From contig NZ_AKKC02000011.1 in NCBI RefSeq assembly GCF_000282095.2, positions 62,001-126,000 on the forward strand: DNA of 64,000 nucleotides. The letters run 5' to 3'. The notes beneath the pieces were generated by a model. That model did not search any database and had not been told where the DNA came from. It saw nothing but the letters and a program-made list of their open reading frames with translations. Each line of letters opens with the position of its first letter. Position 1 is the first letter of the stretch. This document shows, piece by piece, positions 52,326 through 61,199 of this stretch. A program made the position numbers and the translations under genes. Source of the DNA: Rhizobium sp. CF080. Lineage in GTDB: Bacteria > Pseudomonadota > Alphaproteobacteria > Rhizobiales > Rhizobiaceae.

Positions 52326-53216
52326 ATGTCCGCAATCGAAAGCCGCACCGCCATGTCCGCACCGATGCAATCCACGTCCAGGCTCGGAAACCGGCTGAAA
52401 CAGGTAGCGCTCCACACCGCCGTCTTCCTGCTGTGTCTGGTCTGGTTCACGCCTGTCCTGTCACTTTTCGTGACGACGTTCCGATCGGAAAGCGACTCGT
52501 CACGGACAGGGTGGTGGTATGCCTTCATCGAGTGGCGACCGGTGTTGTCAAACTATGTCGAAGCGATCTACCTGACTGGCGTCGGCCGAAGCGTCGTCAA
52601 CTCGATCGTCCTGACGGTCCCGACCGTCCTGGGCACCGTGCTCTTCTCCGCGATCGGGGCGTTTGCCTTGGCCCGGATGCGGTTTCGCGGGCGTATCGCC
52701 CTGTTCCTCGCCATGGTCGGTTTCCAGGTGCTGCCGCCCCAGCTCGTGCTGGTGCCGATGCTGAAGTTCTTCCTCGCGCTTGGCCTTACCGGGACCTTCA
52801 TTCCGGTGTGGATCATCGAGATGGGGTTGACGGTGCCATTCGGGATCTTTCTCCTTTACGGCTTCTTCGCCAGCATTCCATCCGACCTCGTGGAAGCCGC
52901 ACGCATCGACGGCGCTTCAGAGCCCCGGATATTCTTCCAGATCATCCTGCCGCTGTCGGGAGCCGTTCTCGCATCGCTGGCGATCCTGCAGTTCATGATC
53001 GCCTGGAACCACCTGCTGATCCCGCTGATCTTCCTGGGGTCCGGCTCGCTCTCGCCGCTGACGGTGCAGGTCGCAAGCCTGGCGCAGACCAATGCGGGTG
53101 GTCTCAACACGCTCACGGCGGCAACTTTCATCTCGGTGATCGTGCCTTTGGTCCTGATCGTCACCCTTCAGAAATATTTCGTACGCGGCGTGCTCGGCGG
53201 CGCAGTCAAAGGATAA
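52326..53216 (+). CDS. Sugar ABC transporter permease (MalG type)
   Basis: The protein has 296 residues and six membrane segments. The EAA loop is EAARIDGASEPRIFFQIILPLSG near 190-210, and the C-terminus LQKYFVRGVLGGAVKG is typical of MalG-type permeases. It pairs with the preceding permease. Confidence 0.92.
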   Translation: MSAIESRTAMSAPMQSTSRLGNRLKQVALHTAVFLLCLVWFTPVLSLFVTTFRSESDSSRTGWWYAFIEWRPVLSNYVEAIYLTGVGRSVVNSIVLTVPTVLGTVLFSAIGAFALARMRFRGRIALFLAMVGFQVLPPQLVLVPMLKFFLALGLTGTFIPVWIIEMGLTVPFGIFLLYGFFASIPSDLVEAARIDGASEPRIFFQIILPLSGAVLASLAILQFMIAWNHLLIPLIFLGSGSLSPLTVQVASLAQTNAGGLNTLTAATFISVIVPLVLIVTLQKYFVRGVLGGAVKG

Positions 53217-53302
53217 CCATCAACGCTTGCGATCCGCCGCGAGCGGAAGGCAGGCCGCTGCGCTGGACGGGTAAGTCGGCGCACGCAACGAGGAATGGAA
53301 GC

Positions 53303-54361
53303 ATGGCCAACGTAAATCTCCGCGATGTCAGAAAGATCTATAATCAGACCCAGGTCATTCATGGCGTGAACGTCGATATCGATGACGGCGAGTTCGTGGT
53401 TCTGGTCGGACCGTCGGGGTGCGGGAAATCGACACTGCTGCGGATGATTGCCGGGCTGGAGGAAATCAGCGACGGCCAGGTCCATATTGGATCGACCATC
53501 GTCAACGACATGTCCCCGAAGGACCGGGATATCGCGATGGTCTTCCAGAGCTACGCGCTCTATCCGCATATGACGGTTGCCCAGAACATGGGTTTCTCCC
53601 TGCAGATGCGCGGCAACGCAAAGGCGGAGATCCGCACCCAGGTCGAAAAAGCCGCCAAGATTCTCAACCTCGAGCCGCTGCTCGAGCGTTATCCGCGCCA
53701 ACTGTCGGGCGGCCAGCGGCAGCGCGTTGCCATGGGTCGGGCGATCGTGCGCAATCCGCAGGTCTTCCTGTTCGACGAGCCGCTGTCCAATCTGGACGCC
53801 AAGCTGCGCGTCGTCATGCGCGGCGAGATCAAGGCGCTGCACCAGAGGCTGGGAAGCACCATGGTCTACGTGACGCACGACCAGATCGAAGCCATGACCA
53901 TGGCCGACAAGATCGTGGTGATGCGGGACGGTTTCGTCGAGCAGGTCGGTTCTCCCCTTGCTCTCTACGATCGGCCGGCCAATCTCTTCGTTGCGGGTTT
54001 CATCGGTTCGCCGGGGATGAACTTCCTGTCAGGCAGATACGCCTCGGGCGCGGTCTGGATCGGCGATGTCTCGCTTCCGGTTTCCGATCTTCCCGTCTCC
54101 GCCAGCGAAGGGCGGCAGGTGGTCTACGGCATCCGCCCCGAAAACCTGGCCATTACCGATGACGATGGCCTGCCTCTCGTCGTCGAGGTCATCGAGCCGA
54201 CAGGCGCCGAAACGCATGTCGTCGGGCACATATCCGGACAGCGGGTCATCGGCGTTTTCCGGGAGCGATTTACGACGCGGCCGGGAGGTGTCCTTCGCGT
54301 CAAATTCGATCCCCGGAAGGTCCATCTCTTCGACCAGCAGAGCGAACAGCGGATAAACTGA
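53303..54361 (+). CDS. Sugar ABC transporter ATPase (MalK/UgpC type)
   Basis: The protein has 352 residues. It has Walker A GPSGCGKST near 38, signature LSGGQRQRVAMGRAI near 135 and Walker B VFLFDEPLSNLDAKLR. The C-terminal regulatory TOBE domain runs ~235-350 (FIGSPGMNFL, YGIRPENL). It energises the importer encoded upstream. The start at 53303 follows a GGAATGGAAG stretch. Confidence 0.94.
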   Translation: MANVNLRDVRKIYNQTQVIHGVNVDIDDGEFVVLVGPSGCGKSTLLRMIAGLEEISDGQVHIGSTIVNDMSPKDRDIAMVFQSYALYPHMTVAQNMGFSLQMRGNAKAEIRTQVEKAAKILNLEPLLERYPRQLSGGQRQRVAMGRAIVRNPQVFLFDEPLSNLDAKLRVVMRGEIKALHQRLGSTMVYVTHDQIEAMTMADKIVVMRDGFVEQVGSPLALYDRPANLFVAGFIGSPGMNFLSGRYASGAVWIGDVSLPVSDLPVSASEGRQVVYGIRPENLAITDDDGLPLVVEVIEPTGAETHVVGHISGQRVIGVFRERFTTRPGGVLRVKFDPRKVHLFDQQSEQRIN

Positions 54362-54383
54362 GCATCGACGTCCCTAGCTCCGT

Positions 54384-54836
54384 TTGAGGTGCGATTTGCC
54401 AGCAGAAGATCTCAGCTTGTGGGACAGTTTGATGTTGTCCGTGAAGGTTGGCGAGGCGCAATTGGGCCGAGTTCACAGAGCCGTATTCCATTGCACGCTC
54501 CCTCAGGTGCAAGTGATGAAAGAGCTTTTCTCCTCGCCCTCCGGGATGAGAGTGGGTGAATTGGCATCGCGTCTGGCGGTAATGCCCAGCAATATCTCGC
54601 AGATCGTCAAAGGGCTGAGCGCGGCGGAGCTTGTGGAGCAGCATCCGATGGAAAAGGATCGGCGGATTCAAATAATAAGCCTGACCTCACGCGGTCGCCA
54701 TGTGGCGGAAAGCGAGATTCGCCGAAATGAGAAGGAAATTGAAGCCTACTTTGCTTGCCTGACACGACACGAAAAGCTGGTAATGTGTACGCTGCTGCAG
54801 AAAATAACTTCGTCGCGACAAGGTGACATGCGTTAG
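54384..54836 (+). CDS. MarR-family transcriptional regulator
   Basis: The protein has 150 residues. A winged HTH covers ~50-110 (MRVGELASRLAVMPSNISQIVKGLSAAELVEQHPMEKDRRIQIISLTSRG), with the conserved DRR wing. The first codon may be TTG 54384, or the gene may start later at ATG 54432. It lies 22 bases after the ATPase gene and probably belongs to the sugar ABC operon as a local regulator. Its ligand is unknown. Confidence 0.85.
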   Translation: MRCDLPAEDLSLWDSLMLSVKVGEAQLGRVHRAVFHCTLPQVQVMKELFSSPSGMRVGELASRLAVMPSNISQIVKGLSAAELVEQHPMEKDRRIQIISLTSRGRHVAESEIRRNEKEIEAYFACLTRHEKLVMCTLLQKITSSRQGDMR

Positions 54837-54867
54837 ATGCAATCTCGCGGCAACTCGGCTCACCCTC

Positions 54868-55788
54868 TCAAGGAGACTGAACATAGCGGTGCGGTAATGC
54901 GGCACATAGGGTTTCCAGTTCTTTGACGAACGAAGTCACCACGGGTCGCAAGACGCTGCGTCGGCGATAGGCGATACCGATATTACGGGTCCACGTTCGG
55001 CTATCCAGCTTAAGAGCTACAAACTGCGCGTCCCGCCCCTGGATGAAGACGCTGGTGCGCGTCAGATAGCTCAACCAAGGCGAATTGGTGATCATCGACA
55101 TCTGAAATGTCGATGACGTCGTTTCGCAAATGGCAAGCGGTCGCGGAAGTTGCGCGGCGGCAAACAAGCCCTCCAGGGCAACCCGGTCAGGTTCCGGTCG
55201 CGCGGGTATCACCCATCGATATTCCGTCAGATTCGCAAGGCTGACCTTGGGCATCCGGACCAGCTCATTGTTCCGGTCGGCGACGATGTCGACCGGGATT
55301 TCAAGCAAATTGAGAAACTCGATCTCTTCAGAAATCTCTTTGGGCCGGGTCATCACGGCAATGTCGATCGCGCCATTGAGCAGGGAGGCATAAAGCGCCG
55401 AGCTCAGCTCCTCATTGAGCGAAACATCGACCTCCGGTTGGGCCTTGAGAAACCGCTTGATGGCGGTCGGGACGATTTCCCGCATTGCCGTGGTGACCGC
55501 ACCGATGCGCAGCCGGCCTCGACGGGCACCGCGCATGGCGTCCAATTCGTTCCGCGCCTCGTCCGTCAGGGAGAGCACGAGCTCTCCATATTCGATCAAC
55601 CGCAAACCATAATCAGTTGGCTTGACGCCCCAGGGGCCGCGATCCAGGAGGCGAACGCCCAGCGACTCTTCCAGGGCACGAATACTCTTGCTGAGCGCGG
55701 GCTGTGTCACATTCAATCTCTCGGCTGCGACGCCGAAGCTGGCGTAACGCGCCACCAGAACCAGATTCCTCAGCTGTCTCAGATCCAC
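54868..55788 (-). CDS. LysR-family transcriptional regulator
   Basis: The protein has 306 residues with HTH ~1-60 (MDLRQLRNLVLVARYASFGVAAERLNVTQPALSKSIRALEESLGVRLLDRGPWG) and an effector-binding domain behind it. Its closest relative in the window is the LysR protein at 48601. It diverges from the MmgE/PrpD gene and the dipeptide-type ABC operon and is likely to control them. Confidence 0.93.
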   Translation of the reverse strand: MDLRQLRNLVLVARYASFGVAAERLNVTQPALSKSIRALEESLGVRLLDRGPWGVKPTDYGLRLIEYGELVLSLTDEARNELDAMRGARRGRLRIGAVTTAMREIVPTAIKRFLKAQPEVDVSLNEELSSALYASLLNGAIDIAVMTRPKEISEEIEFLNLLEIPVDIVADRNNELVRMPKVSLANLTEYRWVIPARPEPDRVALEGLFAAAQLPRPLAICETTSSTFQMSMITNSPWLSYLTRTSVFIQGRDAQFVALKLDSRTWTRNIGIAYRRRSVLRPVVTSFVKELETLCAALPHRYVQSP

Positions 55789-55808
55789 GGTCTCTCCGAT
55801 CGCATGTC

Positions 55809-55827
55809 CAATAACTTCCGGTTATCC
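55809..55827. promoter_or_regulatory. Putative LysR-type operator before the MmgE/PrpD operon
   Basis: A 7-5-7 arrangement CAATAAC-TTCCG-GTTATCC with a perfect inner dyad ATAAC/GTTAT lies 21 bases upstream of the LysR start, in the divergent region. Confidence 0.5.
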
Positions 55828-56034
55828 AAAGTGCTTCAGCCGTCGGTTGACTTCCCAGCGCCAACGGTTTCCGTGGTGTGCCGGCCAACAGTCGGGGCGG
55901 CTCAAAGCCCTTCCGCTGCCTTTTCATTATGACCAAAATTCATGATAGGCGACCATTTAGTTTCTTGCCGATGCCCATCCCTTTGGCCAAGATCGACTTC
56001 AATAACCGGCAACAACGCCGGATGGGAACGATAA

Positions 56035-57585
56035 ATGAACGTGGTCACGGGGCAAAAAGCCCGTCAAATGGGCAAGGAGCGAAAACCCCTTCGGATATTA
56101 TCCGAGTGGGCGGCCGGTGCCTGCAACTTCAGTCCGCTGGCCTATCGTCGGGGTGAAGACGCGTTCTCGGATATCACTGCGTGTATGATTGCCGGAATGA
56201 ATGACGTTTCGACCCGTTCAGTCGTCGACGCGGTAGCCGAAGGTGGCCTGGGACAATGCCTCGCGTTCGGAGCGTCCGGCAGGGTGAGTGCACCCTGGGC
56301 GGCCCTGATCAATGGAACCGCGGCGCATGCGCTCGACTTCGACGACAATTTCGCGCCCGCTTTTACTCATGCGACGGCGGTCCTGGCCCTGTCTCTTATA
56401 CACATCTAGATGTGTATAAGAGACAGGAGTGCACCCTGGGCGGCCCTGATCAATGGAACCGCGGCGCATGCGCTCGACTTCGACGACAATTTCGCGCCCG
56501 CTTTTACTCATGCGACGGCGGTCCTCGCTCCCGCGCTTTTATCTCTGGTGAATGGCCGCAGGATCGACGGGACCGCGCTTATCGACGCATTCATCGTTGG
56601 GCTGGAACTCCAGGGCCGCATTGGCCGCCTCATGCAGCCGGCTCACTATGAACGCGGCTGGCATTCCACCTCGACGATCGGAGCTATCGGCACTGCCGGG
56701 GCTTGCGCTCGGCTGCTTGGCGCCACTCCGGACCAGGTGCTCGCCGCAATGAGCGCGGCAACCAGCATGGCTGCCGGTTCGAAGCTGCAGTTCGGTTCCA
56801 TGATGAAGCCGATCCATGCCGGGCTCGCAGCGAAGAATGCCGTTCTCGCGGCCCGGTTCGCCATGGCCGGTATCGGCGCCAATGATGACCCTCTTGCCGG
56901 CGACTGGGGTTTTGCGGCGTTGACCGGCGCGGGCAAGATTGGTGCCGAAGTCATGATCGACGGGCTAGGGGAGGCGCTGGAAATCGAGACGAGCGGATTG
57001 CTCGCAAAGCGTTTTCCCTGCTGCGGCGCGGTCCATCGCAGCGTCGATGCATTGGAAGTCCTGCAGAGAGAGCCGGGCTTTTCGCCGGAGGCGATCGACC
57101 GGATCGAGACGTCTCTGCCCGAGATGGCAAGGCGGAACCTTCGCTTCGACTGTCCCGCCGATGAAATGGAAGCGCGGTTCAGCGGCACCTATTGCATGGC
57201 GCGAATGCTGGTCGATGGAGGGCTCAAGCTCAAGCACTTCACTCCGGAAGCTGTGCGGGATGAACGGATTGCCGCGTGGCTGCCTCGCATCCGCCTGATC
57301 GCCTACGACAATGCTCTGATGGTCGATGGCGCGAATTTCGAGGCGACCACACGAGTCTATCTGAAGGACGGTGGGGTCATGGAAGCGATGGTCAGCCATC
57401 CGAAAGGTTCGCCGGAGAACCCACTCAACGATGACGATCTGCTGGCAAAATTTCAGACGTGCTGCGCCTGGAGCGGTCACGCCGCAGCGGCCGAACCGCT
57501 TTTCGAACTCGCGAGATCATTGGGAGCGGCAATCGACGTCGGTGAAGTCATGGCGGAGGTCGAAAGGACCCTGCGCATCCAATAA
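56035..57585 (+). CDS. MmgE/PrpD-family protein (reading interrupted by adapter artefact)
   Basis: The family includes 2-methylcitrate dehydratase and related isomerases. The reading from ATG 56035 covers MNVVTGQKARQMGKERKPLRI, RSVVDAVAEGGLGQCLAFGASGRV and ALINGTAAHALDFDDNFAPAF, then hits an artificial insert with a stop at 56407-56409. The same frame resumes at 56427 and runs to 57585 with GRIGRLMQPAHYERGWHSTSTIG, KPIHAGLAAKNAVLAARFA and KRFPCCGAVHRSVDAL. Removing the 141 artefact bases (for example 56286-56426) restores one frame of 469 residues, normal for the family. The gene is probably intact in the organism. Its substrate is unknown; it is linked to the peptide-type importer downstream. 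Confidence 0.88.
56286..56384. repeat. 99-bp direct duplication, first copy (artefact)
   Basis: Bases 56286-56384 are identical to 56427-56525. The two copies flank the adapter sequence and should be collapsed to one. Confidence 0.95.
56389..56426. other. Nextera mate-pair junction adapter (assembly artefact)
   Basis: CTGTCTCTTATACACATCT at 56389-56407 is followed directly by its complement AGATGTGTATAAGAGACAG at 56408-56426. These are the 19-bp Tn5 mosaic ends as joined in the Nextera mate-pair circularisation adapter. No transposon body is present. It translates to the well-known artefact peptide VSYTHLDVYKRQ. Confidence 0.97.
56427..56525. repeat. 99-bp direct duplication, second copy (artefact)
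   Basis: Second copy of the 99-bp stretch at 56286-56384, directly after the adapter. It continues into the genuine remainder of the MmgE/PrpD gene. Confidence 0.95.
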
Positions 57586-57665
57586 CCGGCCCATCCGGGC
57601 CAATCGGTAAAAAGGGAACGTCTTCGAAGAAATACAAGAACGAAGACAGAAAATGGAGTGAAATC

Positions 57666-59246
57666 ATGAATTTCGTGAAAACCAGGCTGGCCGCTTCGGC
57701 AGCCTTCCTTCTGATGGGTACATTGTCTCTTTCTGCCGCGGATTTGAAGATCGGTGTCAAATCGGAACCGTCTTCGCTCGATCCGCAGTTCCACGTTCTG
57801 GTGCCGAACATGCAGGTGACTTTCGCCATGTTCGATCCGCTTGTGATGATGGACCCGAAGCTGGTGCCCAAGCCGGCGCTGGCCGAGAACTGGAAGCCGA
57901 CCAGCGACACGGTCTGGGAATTCGCCTTGCGGAAGGATGCAAAGTTCTCCGACGGCTCGCCGCTGACTGCCGATGACGTGGTTTTCACGTTCGACCGCAT
58001 TCCGAAGGTTCCGAACAGCCCGACGGCTTTCACGCTGTTCACCCGCCAGATCGCCAAGGTGGAGGCAGCGGATGCGCATACGGTGCGCATCACCACGAAG
58101 CAGCCTTATCCGCTGTTGGTGACCGATATTGCCAACCTGCCGATCCTGTCGAAGGCGGCAGCATCCGGCCCGGCTGCCGAAGGCAAGACGACTGTCGAGT
58201 TCAACCGCGGCGAAGGACTTGTCGGCACCGGCCCGTTCAAATTCGTTTCCTGGCAAAAGGGCGCAGATCTGGTCCTGGAGCGCAATCCGAACTATTGGGG
58301 CAAGCCGGCGGCATGGGACAAGGTGATCTATCGCCCGATGACCAATCCGGCGGCCCGCGCTGCGGCCCTCCTGTCCGGTGACATCGACATGATGGAAGAC
58401 CCGCCGACAACGGACCTGGAGCAGTTCAAGACGAACCCCAAGCTGTCGGTCGCGGAAGCCCCCGGCACACGTATCGTCTACATCGCTCTGGACCAGAAGG
58501 GCGAACCAAGCCCGGGCATTCCCGGACAGGGCAACAAGAACCCACTGATGGACAAGCGGGTCCGCGAAGCGCTTTCGCTGTCTATCGATCGCAAGGCGAT
58601 CGCCGAACGGGTGATGGGCGGCGTCGCCGTCGCCACGGGAGACCTGCTGCCCGAGCCGATGTTCGGCGCGGTCAAGGCACGGCAGGCCGCACCGGCGGTC
58701 GATACCGCCAAGGCCAAGGCCCTGCTTGCGGAAGCCGGTTATCCCAACGGCTTCCAGATCACGCTTGGCACTCCGAACGGCCGCTACGTCAACGACGCCC
58801 GCGTCGCCCAGACGATTGCCGCCATGTGGACGCGTGCCGGCGTCAAGGCCGAGGTCGCCGCCGCTGCTCCGCCGGTATTCTTCAAGAGCCGCGACAATTT
58901 CGAATACAGCGCCTATCTCGCCGCCTGGGGAAATTCCACGGGAGAGATGTCCACGACGCTGCGGTCGCTGGTCGGAACCCGCGAGCCGTCCAAGGGGTCG
59001 GGCACGTCGAACGGCGGGCGCTATTCCAATCCGGAACTGGACGCCCTCCTCGACAAGGCATCCGCCACGATGGACGACAAAGCCCGCAAGGAGCTGCTGC
59101 AGAAGGCCGACGAGATGGTCCTGTCCGACTACGGCATCATTCCGGTACATTTCGAAGTGCCGGTCTGGGCGCTGCGCAAGGGCCTGACCTACGCTGCCCG
59201 CGCCGATCAGTATACCCTGCCTCAGGACGTCGCATCCGCGAAGTAA
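57666..59246 (+). CDS. ABC transporter substrate-binding protein, dipeptide/oligopeptide type
   Basis: The protein has 526 residues. The signal peptide is MNFVKTRLAASAAFLLMGTLSLSAA, and the mature protein has the family 5 fold: VKSEPSSLDPQF, AKFSDGSPLTADDVVFTFDRI, NPNYWGKPAAWDKVIYRPM, MDKRVREALSLSIDRKAIAERVMGG. It binds a peptide or another small solute in the periplasm. It is the first gene of the dpp-type operon after the MmgE/PrpD gene, 80 bases downstream of it. Confidence 0.93.
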   Translation: MNFVKTRLAASAAFLLMGTLSLSAADLKIGVKSEPSSLDPQFHVLVPNMQVTFAMFDPLVMMDPKLVPKPALAENWKPTSDTVWEFALRKDAKFSDGSPLTADDVVFTFDRIPKVPNSPTAFTLFTRQIAKVEAADAHTVRITTKQPYPLLVTDIANLPILSKAAASGPAAEGKTTVEFNRGEGLVGTGPFKFVSWQKGADLVLERNPNYWGKPAAWDKVIYRPMTNPAARAAALLSGDIDMMEDPPTTDLEQFKTNPKLSVAEAPGTRIVYIALDQKGEPSPGIPGQGNKNPLMDKRVREALSLSIDRKAIAERVMGGVAVATGDLLPEPMFGAVKARQAAPAVDTAKAKALLAEAGYPNGFQITLGTPNGRYVNDARVAQTIAAMWTRAGVKAEVAAAAPPVFFKSRDNFEYSAYLAAWGNSTGEMSTTLRSLVGTREPSKGSGTSNGGRYSNPELDALLDKASATMDDKARKELLQKADEMVLSDYGIIPVHFEVPVWALRKGLTYAARADQYTLPQDVASAK

Positions 59247-59255
59247 ATCAAGTTT

Positions 59256-59286
59256 CCGGCCTGCTTGGCGATGCGCAGCAGGCCGG
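59256..59286 (+). terminator. Stem-loop after the peptide-type binding protein gene
   Basis: A perfect 10-bp stem, CCGGCCTGCT (59256-59265) with AGCAGGCCGG (59277-59286), and an 11-base loop lie between the binding-protein and permease genes. It probably stabilises the upstream mRNA and attenuates downstream reading. Confidence 0.65.
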
Positions 59287-59310
59287 GACACGCGAAAGAA
59301 GGACAGGCGA

Positions 59311-60285
59311 GTGCCCGTTTTTATCATCAACCGACTGTTTCAGGCATTCGGCGTGATCCTTGTCATGTCGGTCCTGGTCTTCGTCGGCCTTTACCTGATC
59401 GGTGATCCGACTTCGATGCTGGTCAGCCCGGAGGCGACGGAGATCGAGCGACAGGCGCTGCGCAAGGCGCTCGGTCTCGATCAATCGATATGGGTTCAAT
59501 ACCTGACGTTTCTTGGAAATGCCGCGCAGGGTGATTTCGGTCGCAGCTTTCTCACCGGCCAGCCGGCGCTGCAGCTGATCATCGAGCGCATGCCCGCGAC
59601 CGTCGAACTCGTGATCGTCGCCATGACGTTTTCCGTCCTTGTCGGCGTCCCGCTGGGCATTCTGGCCGGGTTGCGGCCGAAGGCGCCGTCCAGCAAGGCG
59701 ATCATGACAGGCTCGATTCTCGGCTTCAGCCTGCCGAATTTCTGGATCGGCCTGATGCTGATCATGCTGTTTGCGGTCTATCTCGGCGTCCTGCCGGCCT
59801 CGGCACGCGGAGAAACCGTAAGTGTCGGCCCTGTCGCGCTCAGCATATTGACGATCGATGGCTGGCAGCATCTGGCGCTGCCGGCGCTCACGCTCGGCCT
59901 TGCCAAGGCCGCGCTGATGATCCGCGTCACTCGAGCGGCCACCCGCGAAGTCCTGCCGATGGATTACATCAAATTCGCCCGCGCCAAGGGACTGCGCCCC
60001 TCTCGCATTCTCAACGTCCACCTGCTGAAGAACATCCTGATCCCGATCATCACTGTCGCCGGTTTGGAGTTCGGCCAGGCCATCGCGTTTGCGGTCGTCA
60101 CCGAGAGCGTCTTTTCCTGGCCCGGGATGGGCAAGCTGCTGATCGATTCCATCATCACCCTCGATCGTCCCGTGGTCGTCGCCTACCTCATCATGATGGT
60201 GTTTTTCCTGGTGATCCTGAACCTCGTCGTCGACATTCTCTACATGGCGATTGATCCGAGTGCCCGCGAAAAGGTGCGCGACTGA
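59311..60285 (+). CDS. ABC transporter permease, DppB type
   Basis: The protein has 324 residues from GTG 59311 with AAGGA upstream. It has about six membrane segments, the N-terminal FIINRLFQAFGVILVMSVLVFVGLYLIGDP pattern of DppB and the loop EVLPMDYIKFARAKGLRPSRILNVHLLKN. It overlaps the next start by one base (TGATG). Confidence 0.94.
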   Translation: MPVFIINRLFQAFGVILVMSVLVFVGLYLIGDPTSMLVSPEATEIERQALRKALGLDQSIWVQYLTFLGNAAQGDFGRSFLTGQPALQLIIERMPATVELVIVAMTFSVLVGVPLGILAGLRPKAPSSKAIMTGSILGFSLPNFWIGLMLIMLFAVYLGVLPASARGETVSVGPVALSILTIDGWQHLALPALTLGLAKAALMIRVTRAATREVLPMDYIKFARAKGLRPSRILNVHLLKNILIPIITVAGLEFGQAIAFAVVTESVFSWPGMGKLLIDSIITLDRPVVVAYLIMMVFFLVILNLVVDILYMAIDPSAREKVRD

Positions 60286-61199
60286 TGAGCACGCCAACCA
60301 CCGTTTCACCCACGACAACCGTCGAGGAAACGCCCTTCCGCCGCTTTGTGGTCCAGTTCACGGAAAACAGGCTGGCTATGGCGGGACTGATCCTGATGAT
60401 CCTGCTTGCGATTCCCGCCTTTGGGGCACCGTGGATCGCGCCCCAGAACCCCTATGATATCGGCGCGCTCGATATTCTGGATTCGCAGATGCCGCCGGGC
60501 AGCGTCGCCGAGGTCAGTGGTATCACCCACTGGCTCGGCACGGATAGCCAGGCCCGCGACGTCCTCTCTGCCGTTCTCTACGGCATGCGGACGAGCCTGC
60601 TGGTCGCCTTCCTGTCCGTCACGGTCTCACTTCTGATCGGCACGACGGTCGGCCTTTGCGCGGCCTATTTCGGCGGCTGGCTGGACGCCCTATTGATGCG
60701 CATCGTCGACATCCAGCTTTCCTTCCCGGCGATCCTCGTGGCGTTGGTCATGCTTTCGGTCCTCGGCCAGGGACTGGACAAGGTGATCATTGCGCTGATC
60801 ATCGTGCAGTGGGCCTATTTTGCCCGGACCGTCCGAGGCACCGCCCTTGTGGAGCGCAATCGCGAGTACATTCTGGCGGCCCGCTGTCTTTCGCTCGGCT
60901 GGCGGCGCATCATCGCGCGCCACCTCCTGCCAAACTGTCTTCCGCCGCTGATCGTCATCGCCACGATCGATCTTGCGAACGCCATCGCACTGGAGGCGAC
61001 CCTTTCCTTCCTCGGCGTCGGCGTTCCGGTCACCCAGCCGTCGCTTGGCATGCTGATCGCCAACGGTTTCGAATTCATGCTGTCCGGTCAGTACTGGATT
61101 TCGTTCTTCCCGGGTATCGCGCTCGCCCTCGCCATCGTCGGCATCAATCTCGTGGGCGATCACCTTCGCGACATTCTCAACCCGAGGAATGCCCTGTGA
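60285..61199 (+). CDS. ABC transporter permease, DppC type
   Basis: The protein has 304 residues. The N-terminal OppC_N segment is RFVVQFTENRLAMAGLILMILLAIPAFGAPWIAPQNPYD, then HWLGTDSQARDVLSAVLYGMRTSLLVAFLSV, with about six membrane segments. It partners with the DppB-type permease. Its stop overlaps the next ATG by one base. Confidence 0.94.
   Translation: MSTPTTVSPTTTVEETPFRRFVVQFTENRLAMAGLILMILLAIPAFGAPWIAPQNPYDIGALDILDSQMPPGSVAEVSGITHWLGTDSQARDVLSAVLYGMRTSLLVAFLSVTVSLLIGTTVGLCAAYFGGWLDALLMRIVDIQLSFPAILVALVMLSVLGQGLDKVIIALIIVQWAYFARTVRGTALVERNREYILAARCLSLGWRRIIARHLLPNCLPPLIVIATIDLANAIALEATLSFLGVGVPVTQPSLGMLIANGFEFMLSGQYWISFFPGIALALAIVGINLVGDHLRDILNPRNAL

Noticed and set aside
56389..56426. 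Possible Tn5-like transposon insertion
   Set aside because: Two mosaic ends are joined with no transposon body, and the flanking duplication is 99 bp, not the 9 bp of Tn5. An adapter artefact explains it.
56218..56651. Small frames containing SYTHLDVYKRQ and the frame starting MCIRDR
   Set aside because: They are translations of the mate-pair adapter, not biological proteins.
57588..57601. GGCCC-ATCC-GGGCC hairpin as a terminator after the MmgE/PrpD gene
   Set aside because: The stem has only five pairs and no T-run follows; the downstream gene probably belongs to the same transcript.
57477..59330. Minus-strand open frame of 617 codons
   Set aside because: Antisense to the peptide-type binding protein; long only because of GC-rich third positions.
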